Both the position numbers and the translations under genes were made by a program. The notes beneath the pieces were generated by a model. It did no database searches, had not been told where the DNA came from, and was given only the letters and a program-made list of their open reading frames with translations. Below, piece by piece: positions 35,370 through 44,909 of a stretch of 64,000 bases of DNA. This DNA comes from Salminus brasiliensis (Eukaryota; Chordata; Actinopteri; Characiformes; Bryconidae), in contig NC_132878.1 of assembly GCF_030463535.1 (NCBI RefSeq), positions 88,673,855 to 88,737,854 on the forward strand. The letters run 5' to 3'. Numbering within the stretch: the first letter of the stretch is position 1; each line of letters starts with the position of its first letter.

Positions 35370-35880
35370 ACATAGCTTTTTTACTAAAATGATAAAACAC
35401 ATTAACAAAACATATAATAATAAATATATTAAAATTTACACTTTTAAAATCTTATTAAATATGTTAATATGACTGACATTTACAAAATCTTAAATAACAG
35501 GACATGTCTAAAATGAACTGCTCACCAAAAATCGAATTAACAAAATTACCCCCAAACCTTGTTTAGTGTCAGACATTTGCATTAGAGCTTAGAGGCTCAC
35601 ATTATATAGACTCTAAAAAGTCTATATTAACAAAAAAGATTATGGGTAACACAGACCGATTTTAGATACATTAGCCACAATCTACAGTCTTGTCCAACTG
35701 ACATGGCTTGTGGTAAGTAAGGAAACTGGGTAAATGCCATTTTTTGATGAACTATTCATTTAATAGTTCCCTGCTACCTACCTTGGACCAGTGCATTGGA
35801 AATGTTTTCTGTCGCCGCCTCATGTCATTAGTAAACATGTGGTGCTGCTGTAACTCCATCTGTAGGCCATCAAAATGATC
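24898..35880 (-). CDS. Unidentified minus-strand gene, last three exons (211 C-terminal residues)
   Basis: Exons in transcription order: 35880-35782 (33 codons, DHFDGLQMELQQHHMFTNDM...), 27503-27352 (TRLDKMHCLSRTPSSYLVNS..., ending phase 2), 25282-24898 (completes a Lys codon, then NTLTEKDSARKESYERKQ, VVHFVVRRFPNQTFCIGQDG..., stop at 24898). Acceptors are ACTACAG, CATTCAG and CTTACAG; donors AAG|GTAGGT and CAA|GTACGT. All joins keep one frame, which would be unlikely by chance. The protein is hydrophilic, with no signal peptide or membrane segment in this part, and has a proline- and aromatic-rich stretch (YHLPYKNVLPIPIFVPRD). I do not recognise the family. The 5' exons are missing; a possible one lies at 40482-40673. 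Confidence 0.8.
25378..26021. repeat. Family K element, copy 2, interrupted by a SINE
   Basis: Ends are inverted: 'actgatcagccata' at the left and 'tatggctggtcagtgta' at the right. The SINE at 25446-25672 sits inside. Minus the SINE and one copy of the target duplication it is about 405 bp. It lies in the last intron of the minus-strand gene. Confidence 0.7.
25446..25672 (-). repeat. SINE (family S2) with perfect 11-bp target duplication
   Basis: Flanked by GATCTACATAT at 25435-25445 and 25673-25683. On the minus strand: tRNA-like head 'ggtgtggtgcaacagataaa', B-box GGTTCGATTCC (about 25584-25594), body 'gactcctaacactacattgg' and LINE-like tail 'aagtcgctctggataagaga' ending 'catttagc' on the plus strand. 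The same family occurs at 38430/39118, 42200 and, as tails, near 15600 and 63895. Confidence 0.85.
26095..26450. repeat. Tc1-type terminus and associated repeat
   Basis: 'ccactcactggccacttttt' followed by 'agaaacacct' at about 26100-26130, repeated in weaker form at about 26140-26170 ('tcactccctggctagtttat'). This is the reverse complement of the motif amplified at 62040-62720. The rest to 26450 looks like a decayed non-autonomous element. Confidence 0.5.
26451..27351. other. Intron of the minus-strand gene, no feature recognised
   Basis: AT-rich intronic sequence. No further exon with acceptable splice sites seen. Confidence 0.5.
27504..28664. other. Intron of the minus-strand gene, microsatellite-rich
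   Basis: Contains (ATT)n/(GTT)n tracts at about 28288-28372 and AT-rich sequence. Nothing coding. Confidence 0.55.
28665..28865 (-). repeat. Family M element, copy 5 (truncated)
   Basis: Distal blocks of the family are present ('tagtgatcaacaaacattct', 'atagaaagccttcactggac', 'aggtgtccaaatacttatgt'). Confidence 0.6.
29080..29440 (+). mobile_element. LINE ORF2 C-terminal fragment (L2/CR1-like)
   Basis: The plus-strand frame reads SCTIESILTGNITVWFGNST, then RRVRRSAERITRMEFPDLQS, DPSHPNNGLFSLLPSGKRLR and SFFPQAIRALNG, with a stop at 29420. This is the characteristic end of the reverse-transcriptase protein of L2-clade LINEs (domain after the RT core). The upstream RT and endonuclease are missing, so the copy is 5'-truncated. 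Its 3' UTR continues beyond the Tc1 insertion (31197-31510). Confidence 0.85.
29581..31196 (+). mobile_element. Complete Tc1 transposon with 214-bp IR/DR termini
   Basis: 1616 bp, inserted at TA in a TA-rich tract. Terminal inverted repeats 29581-29794 and 30983-31196 (214 bp each) are almost identical; the right arm shows only a few differences and small gaps. Each arm carries an outer and an inner direct repeat (outer CATGCCCGAAAGTATTCATA, inner CATGTCCAAAATTATTCATA), the IR/DR arrangement of Sleeping Beauty-type Tc1 elements. It encodes an uninterrupted transposase. It lies in the LINE 3' end, within an intron of the minus-strand gene. Confidence 0.95.
29959..30981 (+). CDS. Tc1-family transposase, intact (340 aa)
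   Basis: Cut-and-paste transposase acting in the nucleus on the element's own termini. I chose the ATG at 29959 (MAKTKELTKDLRLCIVAAHK), since Tc1 transposases normally start there and are about 340 aa; the open frame upstream runs through the left repeat. Residues 1-115 form the paired-like DNA-binding domain with two helix-turn-helix parts and a GRKPK basic motif (59-63). The catalytic triad is complete: D153 (WSDE), D244 (QHDND) and E279 (NPIE), spacing DD34E. The glycine-rich KHGGGNLMFWGCF box is at 187-199. No stop or frameshift is seen up to the natural end (SINY-stop), directly before the right repeat. Confidence 0.95.
   Translation: MAKTKELTKDLRLCIVAAHKSGKGYKAISKCFQVPVATVQSIIKKYKKFRTVENLRRCGRKPKVTPVLARRIVREVKKNPRITTKAILVNLDSAGGDISRQTVQRTLHTAGFHGRRPRRTPLLQKRHTKARLTFANAHLDKEEDFWCSVLWSDETKIELFGHNDVCTIWRKKGEAFNPKNTIPTVKHGGGNLMFWGCFSANGPGNLIAVNGTMKKEQYIKILNNNIRQSAEKLGLGNRWTFQHDNDPKHTAKVVKKWLADKNINVLQWPSQSPDLNPIENLWRELKIRVMARRPSNLKELELITKDEWAKIPVETCKKLVSNYRKRLIAVIANKGFSINY
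31197..31510 (+). repeat. LINE 3' UTR continuing after the Tc1 insertion, with (TA)n
   Basis: T-rich sequence ('tttgcacttttgcactttac', 'cattgtatagcttgatgtgg') of the kind seen at L2-type 3' ends, separated from the ORF2 fragment by the Tc1 element. It begins with a TA/CA microsatellite that served as the target. Confidence 0.55.
31622..32012 (-). repeat. Family M element, copy 6
   Basis: Nearly complete: begins 'acactatatgtccaaatgtt' and ends 'cccaatacttatgtccaaat'. The inverted ends are recognisable. Confidence 0.7.
32013..32850. other. Intronic, no feature recognised
   Basis: No exon with acceptable splice sites seen. The open frames at 32276-32573 lack context. Confidence 0.45.
32855..33300 (+). 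repeat. Family M element, copy 7
   Basis: Same orientation as copy 1: 'aagtattgggacacctgctc', 'ttgttggagtaactgtctct', 'ggatgttggatgatcacc'. Confidence 0.7.
33490..33990 (+). repeat. Family K element, copy 3
   Basis: Contains the blocks 'accacaacagatctgaccat', 'aagttgtgaggtggggcctc', 'ttcaccagttgtccttccat' and 'cccacaagacttgcctgat', shared with 38274-39620 and 43261-43770. Its ends are eroded. Confidence 0.65.
34440..34750. repeat. Dispersed relative of the GACCAGC minisatellite
   Basis: 'gcctggtcagctgaagctgg', 'tcatgaccagg'-like words and 'tggatgaccagcttttcaac' resemble 20190-21035. Here the units are fewer and more diverged. Confidence 0.5.
34893..35052. repeat. Foldback element (MITE)
   Basis: 'aggtcttcaaatctggtcct' and 'aggtccagatttaaagacct' are imperfect inverted copies at the two ends, with a further inverted pair ('ttgccagtcctttccagtc' against 'ggactggaaactgg'). 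The core is about 70 bp and has no coding capacity. Confidence 0.6.
35310..35368. repeat. (TA)n microsatellite
   Basis: An uninterrupted alternating TA tract of close to 60 bp, in AT-rich sequence. It is intronic or upstream of the 35782-35880 exon of the minus-strand gene. Confidence 0.9.
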
Positions 35881-36189
35881 CTGTAGTGACATCAGTGTTC
35901 AAAGAATTCAAACTCTAGAACAGCCTGTACCAGCATTTCATTCACCTTGGAAAGTCCTGCTCCTTCAATCTGTACAATCTGTCAACTTATTGTACTGCAG
36001 TTTTACAGCTGTATAACACCTATACATTAATCACACAGTACTCAACCCTGTCATTTCACCGTATCATACATGTTTAACCATTTAAACAGCAGCCCTATTA
36101 CTTATTATTTACATAAATGATTTATCTTAACATATATTGTTCATTATACAATGAAATGTCTCTCAGACATTACATTAAATGTACATTAA

Positions 36190-36450
36190 TAGCATTTAGC
36201 TATTTAGAGTGACCTTTGAATCATGTTACACAGGTTGCTGAATGTTGTATTAGGAGTCTTTCCTACCACAGGGAAGAGGGTGGTGTTATCCTCTGCTCTA
36301 CACCAACTGCCAATCTGATTATCTGATTATCTATCCATTTATACAGTTCATTTGGGGCCTTGCTCAAGGGTGGCAGCTTGCTGAGCCTGGGTATCGAACC
36401 CACAACCCTGTCATCAATAGTCTGGAGCTCTAACCGCTCAGCCTCTATAT
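36190..36450 (-). repeat. tRNA-derived SINE (family S1), diverged
   Basis: On the minus strand the head 'ggctgagcggttagagctcc' (A-box) and B-box GGTTCGATACC (about 36388-36398) are kept; the body is diverged. A SINE-tail-like 'gcatttagctatttagagtg' lies at about 36190. Confidence 0.6.
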
Positions 36451-38273
36451 TTCGTGTTGTAATGTTATAATCATGGTTACAGATTATGTAAGACGTCCCC
36501 TCATTAATCACAAGTCCAGTTTGGTTTGTTCCACTAATTATGACTATGAACAGTTGTTGTTCCTGGAGTTGTTACTTGTTTTCGTGTACATAACTGACAT
36601 TTTCGCCATGTTTCTCTCATTTCTTGACATTAGCACAATTACAACAACTTGTGGAGATTGTGTGTAAGGCTATGTTCTGCGCTACAGAGCTAACAGCCTC
36701 TGTAGTGCTTCCTTGATGCTAACGACATGCTAAGTGCCACCACATCTTTTGAAACTGCTGCTAAAGCCATGTCATTAGACTGCTCAACAAACTTGTATAA
36801 TGTTAGCTGCTAATTCGGTTACGTCAGCTAGCAGATGCCTGCAATGGCTGGCATCACACCCCTACCCAAACAGAGCGAGGTCAGTTGAAGTGGCTGTGAA
36901 GTGTTCAGAGTTTAAGGGGTTAACAGTACAGACGCTGATGCTATATCCTACAAACATACTGTAATAAATCTGCTTAGACAGCATAGACTGCTGAAGCAGA
37001 AGGTCGAATTGTTCTTACAGGGCTTGACAAAATACGCCTCTCTAAGAAGTAAAAGAGTCCTAGAGGAGTTTTGTAATTTCCTTCTCCTCGGATGGTGTTA
37101 TTAATAGCTCTCCAGATTGAAGCACCGAGAGGCCGCTATCCAACCTGGAATAATATTTGAGCAGCAAAACGGATATCAGCTGTAATACTTCAAGGCCAAC
37201 TATACTCTCAGGGGATCTCTCTCTTTCTCTCCGTCTCTCACTCTCTTAAAGAGACAATCCATAACATTTGGGCAATTACATCTTCTCTTTCATAGCACTT
37301 CCAGTTAGTCATATATTTTTCAGTGCCTTACGATGCAAAAGAGGAGCAGCCTAAGAATGTAGGCAGTATGCTATGCTGCTAACCTGCCTACTCCTATGGT
37401 GTTGGCCTACCATGTTGTTGTCAGTGCAATGCCAGGCAAAAGAAAAGGCTTTATTGGCCAAGCATGTTTGCACACACAAGAAATGTGTCTGTGGTTACCC
37501 CAGTGTTTCCCAATCCCAGCCTGTGCAATTTCACCACTGAAATTACATTCCTTTTTTTCCACCGTTTGTATGCAAACTTTGTGTGCAAATCTGTGTCCTC
37601 ATCTAATTGGTCATTCTTACTCCAGCACTGAAGAAACTAAATGGAGGGAAAGCTAAATCTGGCAATCTATCAGCATACACTACTTTTACACATTTCTTTC
37701 CCACTGGCTATAAATAACCATGTGAAATAGAGATTGCTGTTATTTTAGCTCCTTGGCTAATCAGGCTGCACATACAGCCCAGACAGCAAATATTATTTGG
37801 CTTAATAACACTGCTTATGTTGGCAAAACAAATGGCAATTCAACATTTTGCTGGAAGGCCTACATTGGTTGGTGACCAATGTTGGACGATGGGCCTACAA
37901 TAGCAGGTAAGCAATAATGGACAACTGGCCTTAAATTTCGCATTAGGATCTGAGAAGTCAACAATATTCAGCTTAAAGTTGGCTTGTGCCAACATTACCT
38001 TCAAAAAGCAAAACATATGATCTACTGAAATGTAATTCCATACCATGGCATTATATCTGACATGCTGAAAGGCAGCTATAGGCTATAACCAGCCTTTTTC
38101 TTCCATTTAAAATAAGTTTAAAAAGTAAGTGACAGCTTATTGAATATTTATCCGATTTACCTGTTTACCTAAAATCCCAAACAATAAAAGTTACAAGATA
38201 AAGAGACCTTTATTATGAATAACAGCGACCCAGGGAAAAGTCCAGTGCAGTGCTGTGTCTTTGTGAATCTATA
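36451..38273. other. Intergenic or intronic, no feature recognised
   Basis: I see no exon, RNA gene or clear repeat family. If the candidate exon at 40482-40673 belongs to the minus-strand gene, this is intron. Confidence 0.45.
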
Positions 38274-38429
38274 CAATGATCAGCCATAACATTAACACCA
38301 CCTGCCTAATATTAAGTAAGCCGCCACAACAGATCCGACCATTCAGGGCATGGATCACACAAGACATCTAATGTTCAAACACCCTGTTGTACCTGGCACC
38401 AAGACGTTAGCAGCAGATCGTTTAAGTGG

Positions 38430-39297
38430 CAGCTTGTGTGGTTGGTGTGGGGCAACAGATAACACCACTGCTTGCCAGTGAGCTAGCTGCTTGCCAGTGA
38501 GCTAGCTGCTTGCCAGTGAGCTGGCTCTCTCCTTTTAATTATGCTGTGATAATCAGACCTGCCGGAGTCGTCAGACATACCCTGATGCTGATGCTCAACA
38601 TTTTCTGCCCTCCATAAAATTCCTCTTAGAACTAACTTTTCTCTTTTTACCTTCTTCGAGTAAAATGGCCACCCAGCCCGACCTGCTGGAAGGCCAGCGG
38701 GTCCCCCCCAACCCGCCACCACCCATGGCTCACCCGCCTGCCGCTGCTGCCTGTTTGGTTGCCGTGCTGAAACCTAGATGGACTCGTGCCTGTCTGACAC
38801 TATTAATATCACCACTATTAACTTTCTGTTGTATCTGCTTTGGTAATTTTTATCATTAATGTTTAAAATAGTCTGACCAGAGGAGGATGGGTCCCCCTTG
38901 TGAGTCTTGGTTCCTCCCAAGGTTTCTTCCTCCAGCTCTGAGGGAGTTTTTCCTTGCCACTGTCGCCGTTGGGTGCTCACGGGGGTCTTTGACCCTTCAT
39001 GTTATTTCTTCTTTCTTCCCTGTCTCTGTCCTTTATTAAGTACTAACTATGTAAAGCTGCTTTGTGACGACAACAGTTGTAAAAAGCGCTATACAAATAA
39101 ATTTGACTTGACTTGACTATCACACCATGTGGGAGACTGGGGTTCGATTCCCGGTCTGGGTAGCTATGGTGCGCTACATCAATAAGAGTCTTTGGGCCAG
39201 ACTCCTAACACTACATTGGCCCAACTTTGTAATACGAGTAACCTTGTAAGTCGCTCTGGATAAGAGCGTCAGCTAAATGCCATAATGTAATGTAAGT
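38430..39297 (+). repeat. SINE (family S2), split by a second insertion
   Basis: The head lies at about 38435-38522 and includes three copies of an approximately 23-bp unit ('gcttgccagtgagctagct'). The B-box GGTTCGATTCC is at about 39142-39152, the body 'agactcctaacactacattg' and tail 'aagtcgctctggataagagc' run to about 39297. About 590 bp of foreign sequence (38523-39117) lies between. Confidence 0.75.
38523..39117 (+). repeat. Innermost nested retroelement
   Basis: It ends with 'gtaaagctgctttgtgacga' then 'aaaaagcgctatacaaataa' and a short TTGACTTGACT repeat, the characteristic 3' end of a common fish non-LTR retroelement group. It holds no intact reading frame. Confidence 0.65.
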
Positions 39298-40124
39298 CCT
39301 ATAAGTTGTGAGGTGGGGCCTCCATGGATTGTATCATTAAGCCTTAGGGGTCAATGTCACCCATTCACCAGTTGTCCTTTCTTGGAGTACTTTTGGTAAG
39401 TACTGACTATTGCATACCAGAAAACCCCCCACAAGACCTGCCAACGTGGCTTAAATCCGCATGTCTTGCCTATTTTCCCTCCTTTTAACATGTCATCTTC
39501 AAGAACTGACTTAATCTTCTGCCTAATATACCCACCTCTTGCCAGATGCCACTGTAGATGAAGATAACCAGTGTTTTCCCACTTTGTATGTCATGTTGTA
39601 ACGTTATGGCTGATTTGTGTAATTATAATATAATATAATATAATGCTTTTGGTGCAATTACATTACTTGCTAACTTTCCAAGCATAAGGAAAACACACAA
39701 ACGTAGGTATATGTATACTTTCTATGACTGCCTAGTTAGCTATCTTGCTAAATGCATCAATCTGGCTATACATGACAAACCCCCATGGGTCTGTGGACCC
39801 TACTCTGCCCTAAAAGGTACATTTAATCAGTGTTTATACCTTGCTGCTGCATTTAGTACCAGCTGTAGAGCATGTATCATTTCCTTAGACAAGTCAGTAT
39901 GACTGTGAGCTTCTACATTACTCAATTCTACTTGTAACTTGCAGTCAAGCCTTAGTTCTGGAGGTTCGCTGATCAAGCAGGGTGAGTACACTTCCTAGTG
40001 AGAAGAGCAGTCAGGGTTTTCGACACACTTCCATGATATGTTGTAATTCAAAACAACAGTAAGAGCTGAGCTACCAGTCTGGTTTTCCTTCTTCTTTTGG
40101 TTTCATGGTTGACCATACGTTATC

Positions 40125-40335
40125 AGTGGTCGCCAGCCCTGGTCCTGGAGGTCCACTGCTCTGTACTTTTTGTATATCCCTGCTTTGGCACACTCACGTT
40201 AACTCATTAAGGCCTTGTTGATGAGTTTTGTTGGTTCAGGTATGCCAGAAGCAAGGAAAGCTCTAAAATGTGCTCTACAGAGGTCCTCCAGGTTCAGGGT
40301 TGGGTCCTCCAAGTTCACTGCCCTAGGTTATCTTC
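40125..40335. repeat. Interspersed repeat ('ccctggtcctggag' type)
   Basis: 'ccagccctggtcctggaggt' near the left and 'gaggtcctccaggttcaggg' near the right form a foldback-like pair around 'cattaaggccttgttgatga'. This type is very common in fish genomes. Confidence 0.5.
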
Positions 40336-40481
40336 CTAGATGATACAAAGTCAGTTTAAGACCAGGGACTAATCACCTGGTGTAATCACTTCAACGCAGA
40401 AGATAAATCCCAAGAAGTTCAGAAACATTTGGTAGATGTTTGGTAGATCAGATAGAACTGAAATAAATGTGATTGCTGGGG

Positions 40482-40673
40482 TTAGCTATGAAGAAGGCTT
40501 GATAGACGGCAGCAGGCCACATTCCACATGGTCACGCCTCTGGGGATACTTGATTCACTTGAAAAGGTTGGCTGACTTGCATCTGAAACTTTCCCAAGTG
40601 TAGGCCTAAGTGCAGCTTGGATGTCCAAGGCCTGACATTGGGGTCCTAACTGCAGTTTGATCATTACTGCCAT
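40482..40673 (-). CDS. Candidate upstream exon of the minus-strand gene
   Basis: Minus-strand open frame of 63 codons beginning MAVMIKLQLGPQCQALDIQA and continuing RPTLGKVSDASQPTFSSESS. The ATG directly follows TGTGTCCAACAG, a good splice acceptor, so it could start a coding exon or lie in a first coding exon. The composition looks protein-like and the position fits the orientation of the 24898-35880 gene. I find no good donor before the stop (only GTGAAT and GTGACC), and neither joins in phase with the next exon. It may be decayed, wrongly bounded or chance. Confidence 0.3.
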   Translation of the reverse strand: MAVMIKLQLGPQCQALDIQAALRPTLGKVSDASQPTFSSESSIPRGVTMWNVACCRLSSLLHS

Positions 40674-41019
40674 CTGTTGGACACATAATAGATTAAAATA
40701 TCAGAGGATGATTATCTGGCATTAGAAAACGCATATCCGGGCTATTACTAAATGGAATGACTTATTGAACCAAGCCTATGTCTATGTTCTTGTACACGTG
40801 GCTTTAGGGACTGAGAAATAGGATTTATACAGAATGGACTATCAGTGCTAACACGGCAGAATGCAGATATACATCTTTCTCCAAATCAGCTCTGAGTCTC
40901 CTTGAAGGTGTTGAAAAAAAATAAGATACACAGGACTTCAAAATCTTTGCTGCTTGTGTGTACAGTCAATACTAGGAACTAGGAAGTCTCACCGTTGTGT
41001 TATTGTTAATTTCCACCCG

Positions 41020-41163
41020 TTTTCAGACTAGTCCCGCCCTGGCTGCGCAGCGATTGGCTGGCGGGATCACCGGCCAGCGCTTTGATTGGCTCGTCCATAA
41101 ACTACTAGCCAATGGTAAGGCGCGGAAGGCGGTGCTTGCCTGAATACGGGTGTGATTAAAAAC
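41020..41163 (+). promoter_or_regulatory. rnf144b: rnf144b promoter with three CCAAT boxes
   Basis: GC- and CpG-rich region. Two inverted CCAAT boxes (ATTGG at 41053-41057 and 41085-41089, 32 bp apart) and one direct box (CCAAT at 41109-41113) suggest NF-Y binding; spacing of about three helical turns is typical. No clear TATA box at the usual distance. Assignment to rnf144b rests on the strong donor 300 bp downstream and on orientation. Confidence 0.6.
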
Positions 41164-41368
41164 TCACCTTTCGGCATCATGACAAAAGACCCACTCAAAA
41201 AAGGAGGCGGCGGCAGACGGAGGGTTTGTACCCGTTCAAGGCTTATCTAGGCACATCGAGCGGAGCTCCGTGTGTCTACCGACGGGAAGCAGAGGGTCTC
41301 TAACTACGTGTTTCTCCGCATGTGTCTCCTCGGCTCGAGTGGAAATCACTGCAGGTCCCAGGGCGTCT

Positions 41369-41405
<37 letters not shown>

Positions 41406-41410
41406 CACCG
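41164..41410 (+). other. rnf144b: Putative non-coding first exon of rnf144b with (CAG)11
   Basis: CpG-rich sequence ending at the donor CACCG|GTAAAG (GT at 41411). A pure (CAG)11 tract lies at 41371-41403, seven bases before the donor. The next exon starts at 48580, so intron 1 would be about 7.2 kb. The 5' end is approximate. The CAG tract gives a serine run in one frame, but that frame is not joined to the ligase. Confidence 0.55.
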
Positions 41411-42199
41411 GTAAAGGCTCCTTCCCCCCCGTGTTATAGGCGTCGTTACTCATAACAGTGGCCAGTGAGCTAGTGGTAGTCAAAGCTGGGCTATAGTGCT
41501 ACATAAGGGCAAGGGCAGCGTTTAACAGAGGTTTGTGTGTCAGTGTCTGAAGGGTGTGAATTCACCCTTAACCTTGAAACTAAGTCAGAATATTTGATTT
41601 ATTGATTTATTGATTTATTAGCTAAGTTCTAGTTCATTCTCTCCCATGCAGAAATACACTGAAGCTGCTCAGGCTGCTCCCACCGAGCTGCCAGAGTGAC
41701 TGTTTGACCTTAACTGGCTGCCAAAAAGGGCTTTAACAGCTTACAGCTAAGATGTTGTTTTTCAAGCTGCTAGACTACTGTGCTCCAGTGAAGGTAGATA
41801 TACCTACCTACCAGCGTATAACCAAGTCTTATAAACCTCAAAATTAAAAAAACAGGGAAAAAAGCAGCTGTTTGCTGAGCTTATTTCAATCAGCCGTTTT
41901 GGCAGAGGTGATAGACAGGTCTCTTGACTCAACAGAGGCCTCTTTGTACCCTCTGAAAAGGAGTAGTCACCTTAGTGGACTTCTTTATGAGATGTTTAGT
42001 CTGCTGGATCGGTCTAGAACTCAACTAACAGTATCATGTGAATCCCTTCCCTTTAAAAGGTGCCTGGAAACACACAATAATGCCAGGTGTTGGATTAACA
42101 CGTGTAGGTGCAGAAATGAAGACCTGCGGTAGTCGTTTAACGGTGGTTCTTCTGTGACGTCCCTCAAAGAACCATCTGCAGCATCTTAATGTTTGAGTG

Positions 42200-42365
42200 T
42201 AGGGTGGTGTAGTGGATAACACCACAAGTTCCTGTGTGGCAGACTACGCTTTGATTCTTTGGGTGGGAGAGCACCCCACACAACACCAGTCCACGGACAA
42301 GACTAAACAGCTGTCTAACCTGGTGCTATGTAAGTCACTCTGGATGAGAACGGCAGTAAATCGCT
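42200..42365 (+). repeat. SINE (family S2), diverged
   Basis: Head 'ggtggtgtagtggataacac', degenerate B-box region 'ctttgattctttgggtg', tail 'taagtcactctggatgagaa'. Confidence 0.6.
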
Positions 42366-43260
42366 GCTGCCCAGTGAAAAACATGCATTTCCGTTTATGC
42401 TCCTTTTTAGTTTTCTACTTAGTTTTAACCCTGTAGCTGCTTCTGTATGCTGTGTAAATAAGTCTGGATGAGCTGACCAGTAGAAATGCTCTAAATTACT
42501 TCGAATTTGTTAAGAGTGTTTTTGCCTTCTCCTGTAATGTCATTACTTTGGAGATACATGTTTTTCATTTTTCATTGGACAGCGACGATATGTAGATGAA
42601 ATGGTCCATTAACCAATAACAGTGCGATGCATAACCTCTCTATCATTTAGAACTTCATACAACATGCTGTTTTAACACCGCATCAGTAAATCATCGCAAA
42701 ATCTTGTATCTCCAAATAGCAACTTCAGAGGAGAAGAACTTTCAGTGGAAGTCAATGTAACATTTTGGGAGCGTATCTATTGGTCCATTTGTCAAAACAA
42801 GAAACCAAAACGACCCAAAATAAAAGCTGCTAGATTCACATTATGTTTTAAATAAAAGAAGAAAAAAATAGACATATGTAAATAACCTCTGTTCTGATTG
42901 GCTGCCATGTATTGTGACTGATTTTAAAAGCAGCCTGGGCTGAAACACTTTAACCGTTCTAGTTTATCAGGATTGGGTGAGGCGAAGCTGCTGTGGGTCG
43001 AGTAGTAAGATATGCAAATGTCTTTGCTTTTGTGACGTTGCATTTATAATGTCTCAAAAACAAGAGATCAACTGGCTGCTTTGGCAGGTTAATATCTTCA
43101 TCTTTATATTTATCTATTACGTTAGTATGATAATAACTTCAGTTTTAGTTTGTTCATGTGTTCAACATTATAAAAGCACAATATTTCATGATGACCATTG
43201 GCTAATATGTTAGCTTCAAGCTAATATACACTTACAAGTATTGTGCTTGAAAAACCATAT

Positions 43261-43770
43261 CATTAATCAAACATAACATTAACACCACCTGCCTAAAACG
43301 GAGTAGGTCCTCCGTGTACCACCACAATAGACCTGACCATTGGAAGCAAGACTACACATAACCTTTTAGGCCATCCTGTGGTCATTATCAGCAGATCCTT
43401 TAAGTCCTGTATGTTGTGAGGTGGGGCCTCCATGGATCATACTAATGAACCTTTGGTGCCCAATGACCCTGACAGTGTCTTACTGGTGGTTTACTTTCTT
43501 CATCACTTTTGGTCAATACTGAGCACTGCGTACCGGGAACGCTGCACAAGACCTGCCTGGTGTTTTGGAGATGCTCTGACTCTGTCGTCTAGTCTAGTCA
43601 ATATAGTTCTTGTCAAAGTGTCTCAGATTCTTGTGCTTGCCCATTTTTCCTGCTTTTAACCCAACACCTTCAAGAACTGGCCGTAGGACTTGCTGCCTGA
43701 TATGCAGACCTCATCCCTTGCCACTGTATATGAAGATAATCACACTGTTAATGTTATGGCTCGTTGTATA
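43261..43770 (+). repeat. Family K element, copy 5
   Basis: 'cataacattaacaccacctg' to 'taatgttatggctcgttgta'. The most complete uninterrupted copy in the window, about 510 bp. No coding capacity. Confidence 0.7.
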
Positions 43771-44696
43771 ATGAAGTAAAATGAGTACACTGAGTACATT
43801 GAGTTTTGAACATTTAACAGTATTTGTATAGTATTTCAGTGATGTGTTTTTAGGTTTTTGACCTTTTACCATATGCAGCTTTAGCTGGGCACTATAAAAG
43901 AGTTGAAATTCAACACTGGGGACATTTTACCGGAGGACACGACTGGGGTCACCAGTGACATGGGCAGACGTTTCAGAGACTTTCCACTGATGTGTTTGGT
44001 TGATGGCTGTATTGGTAGTAAATATTGATTATGCTTTCTGTTACTACTGTCATGTTGCTATGTTATCACTGTGGGAGAGGCGAGACTGCGGGAGATGTGT
44101 GTGCGTTTTAAGGCCGAGGTCATGCTGGCTCGGTTTGAGAATGACGCGACAGAAAGGCAGTAGTGCACACTCAAGTGTTAGGTTGTTGCACGTGCCCTAT
44201 TGATCAATGGGGCTTGCAGAGATGCAGTGTATATTTAGGGCAGTAATGTTGGTCACATCGATTGGGATTGTGCTGGCATAAATCCACATGCTTACTTTAT
44301 TTTGTTCCCGCTCTGCAGAACATTGTGAATCTGACACATTATTATTATTTTTACTGAGCTTCTATTATATGTATGGTACAGAGGCAAGCATATCTTTTAT
44401 AGAAGACAGACTTCTTAGAACCTGTCTGTTGTACAGTATAATCAAACTCATTTGGTTTATTTTATTAGGTTATTTATATCTAAGCATGATTAAATTATTG
44501 TTATTATTGTTGTTGTTATTATTATAGTTCAAAATGCAGACGATACATGATCAGCTGTATTTCAGCTACTCATTCTGTTGGTCCCTTTCTTTTCTGTTTT
44601 ATGGTGGCTAGGTTCCTGTAATCTAGCTTGATCCCAGATTATGGTATTATCAAGTCTGCCTATTGGGCCAAAGTGCCCGATATCCAGTGATTGTTG

Positions 44697-44909
44697 GTAG
44701 GGCTGCACAATATTGGGGAAAAAATTATATTTTCTTTTAGATTAAAAATTGTAATATTAAAAAGTACAGGAATTGTCACCAGATTTCTCCAGAAGTCCAA
44801 CATATCATGATATTATGAATGCTTAATGTCATAATGTGTATGATATAAATTCCCATATGTGACATTGCATGTTCTGCAGTGATGCTGAAACGATTTACTG
44901 TGCAGCCCT
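44697..44909. repeat. Foldback element with 'agggctgcacaatat' ends
   Basis: 'tagggctgcacaatattg' at the left and 'ttactgtgcagcccta' at the right are inverted. Related ends appear near 47385, 50870 and 63460. Non-coding. Confidence 0.6.

Larger units (their letters stand above)
38274..39625 (+). repeat. Family K element, copy 4, with nested insertions
   Basis: Left part 38274-38430 ('atgatcagccataacattaa' to 'gttagcagcagatcgttta') and right part from about 39297 ('agtcctataagttgtgaggt') to about 39620 ('gttatggctgatttgtgta'). The sequence between them is an S2 SINE, itself split by another insertion. Confidence 0.75.
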
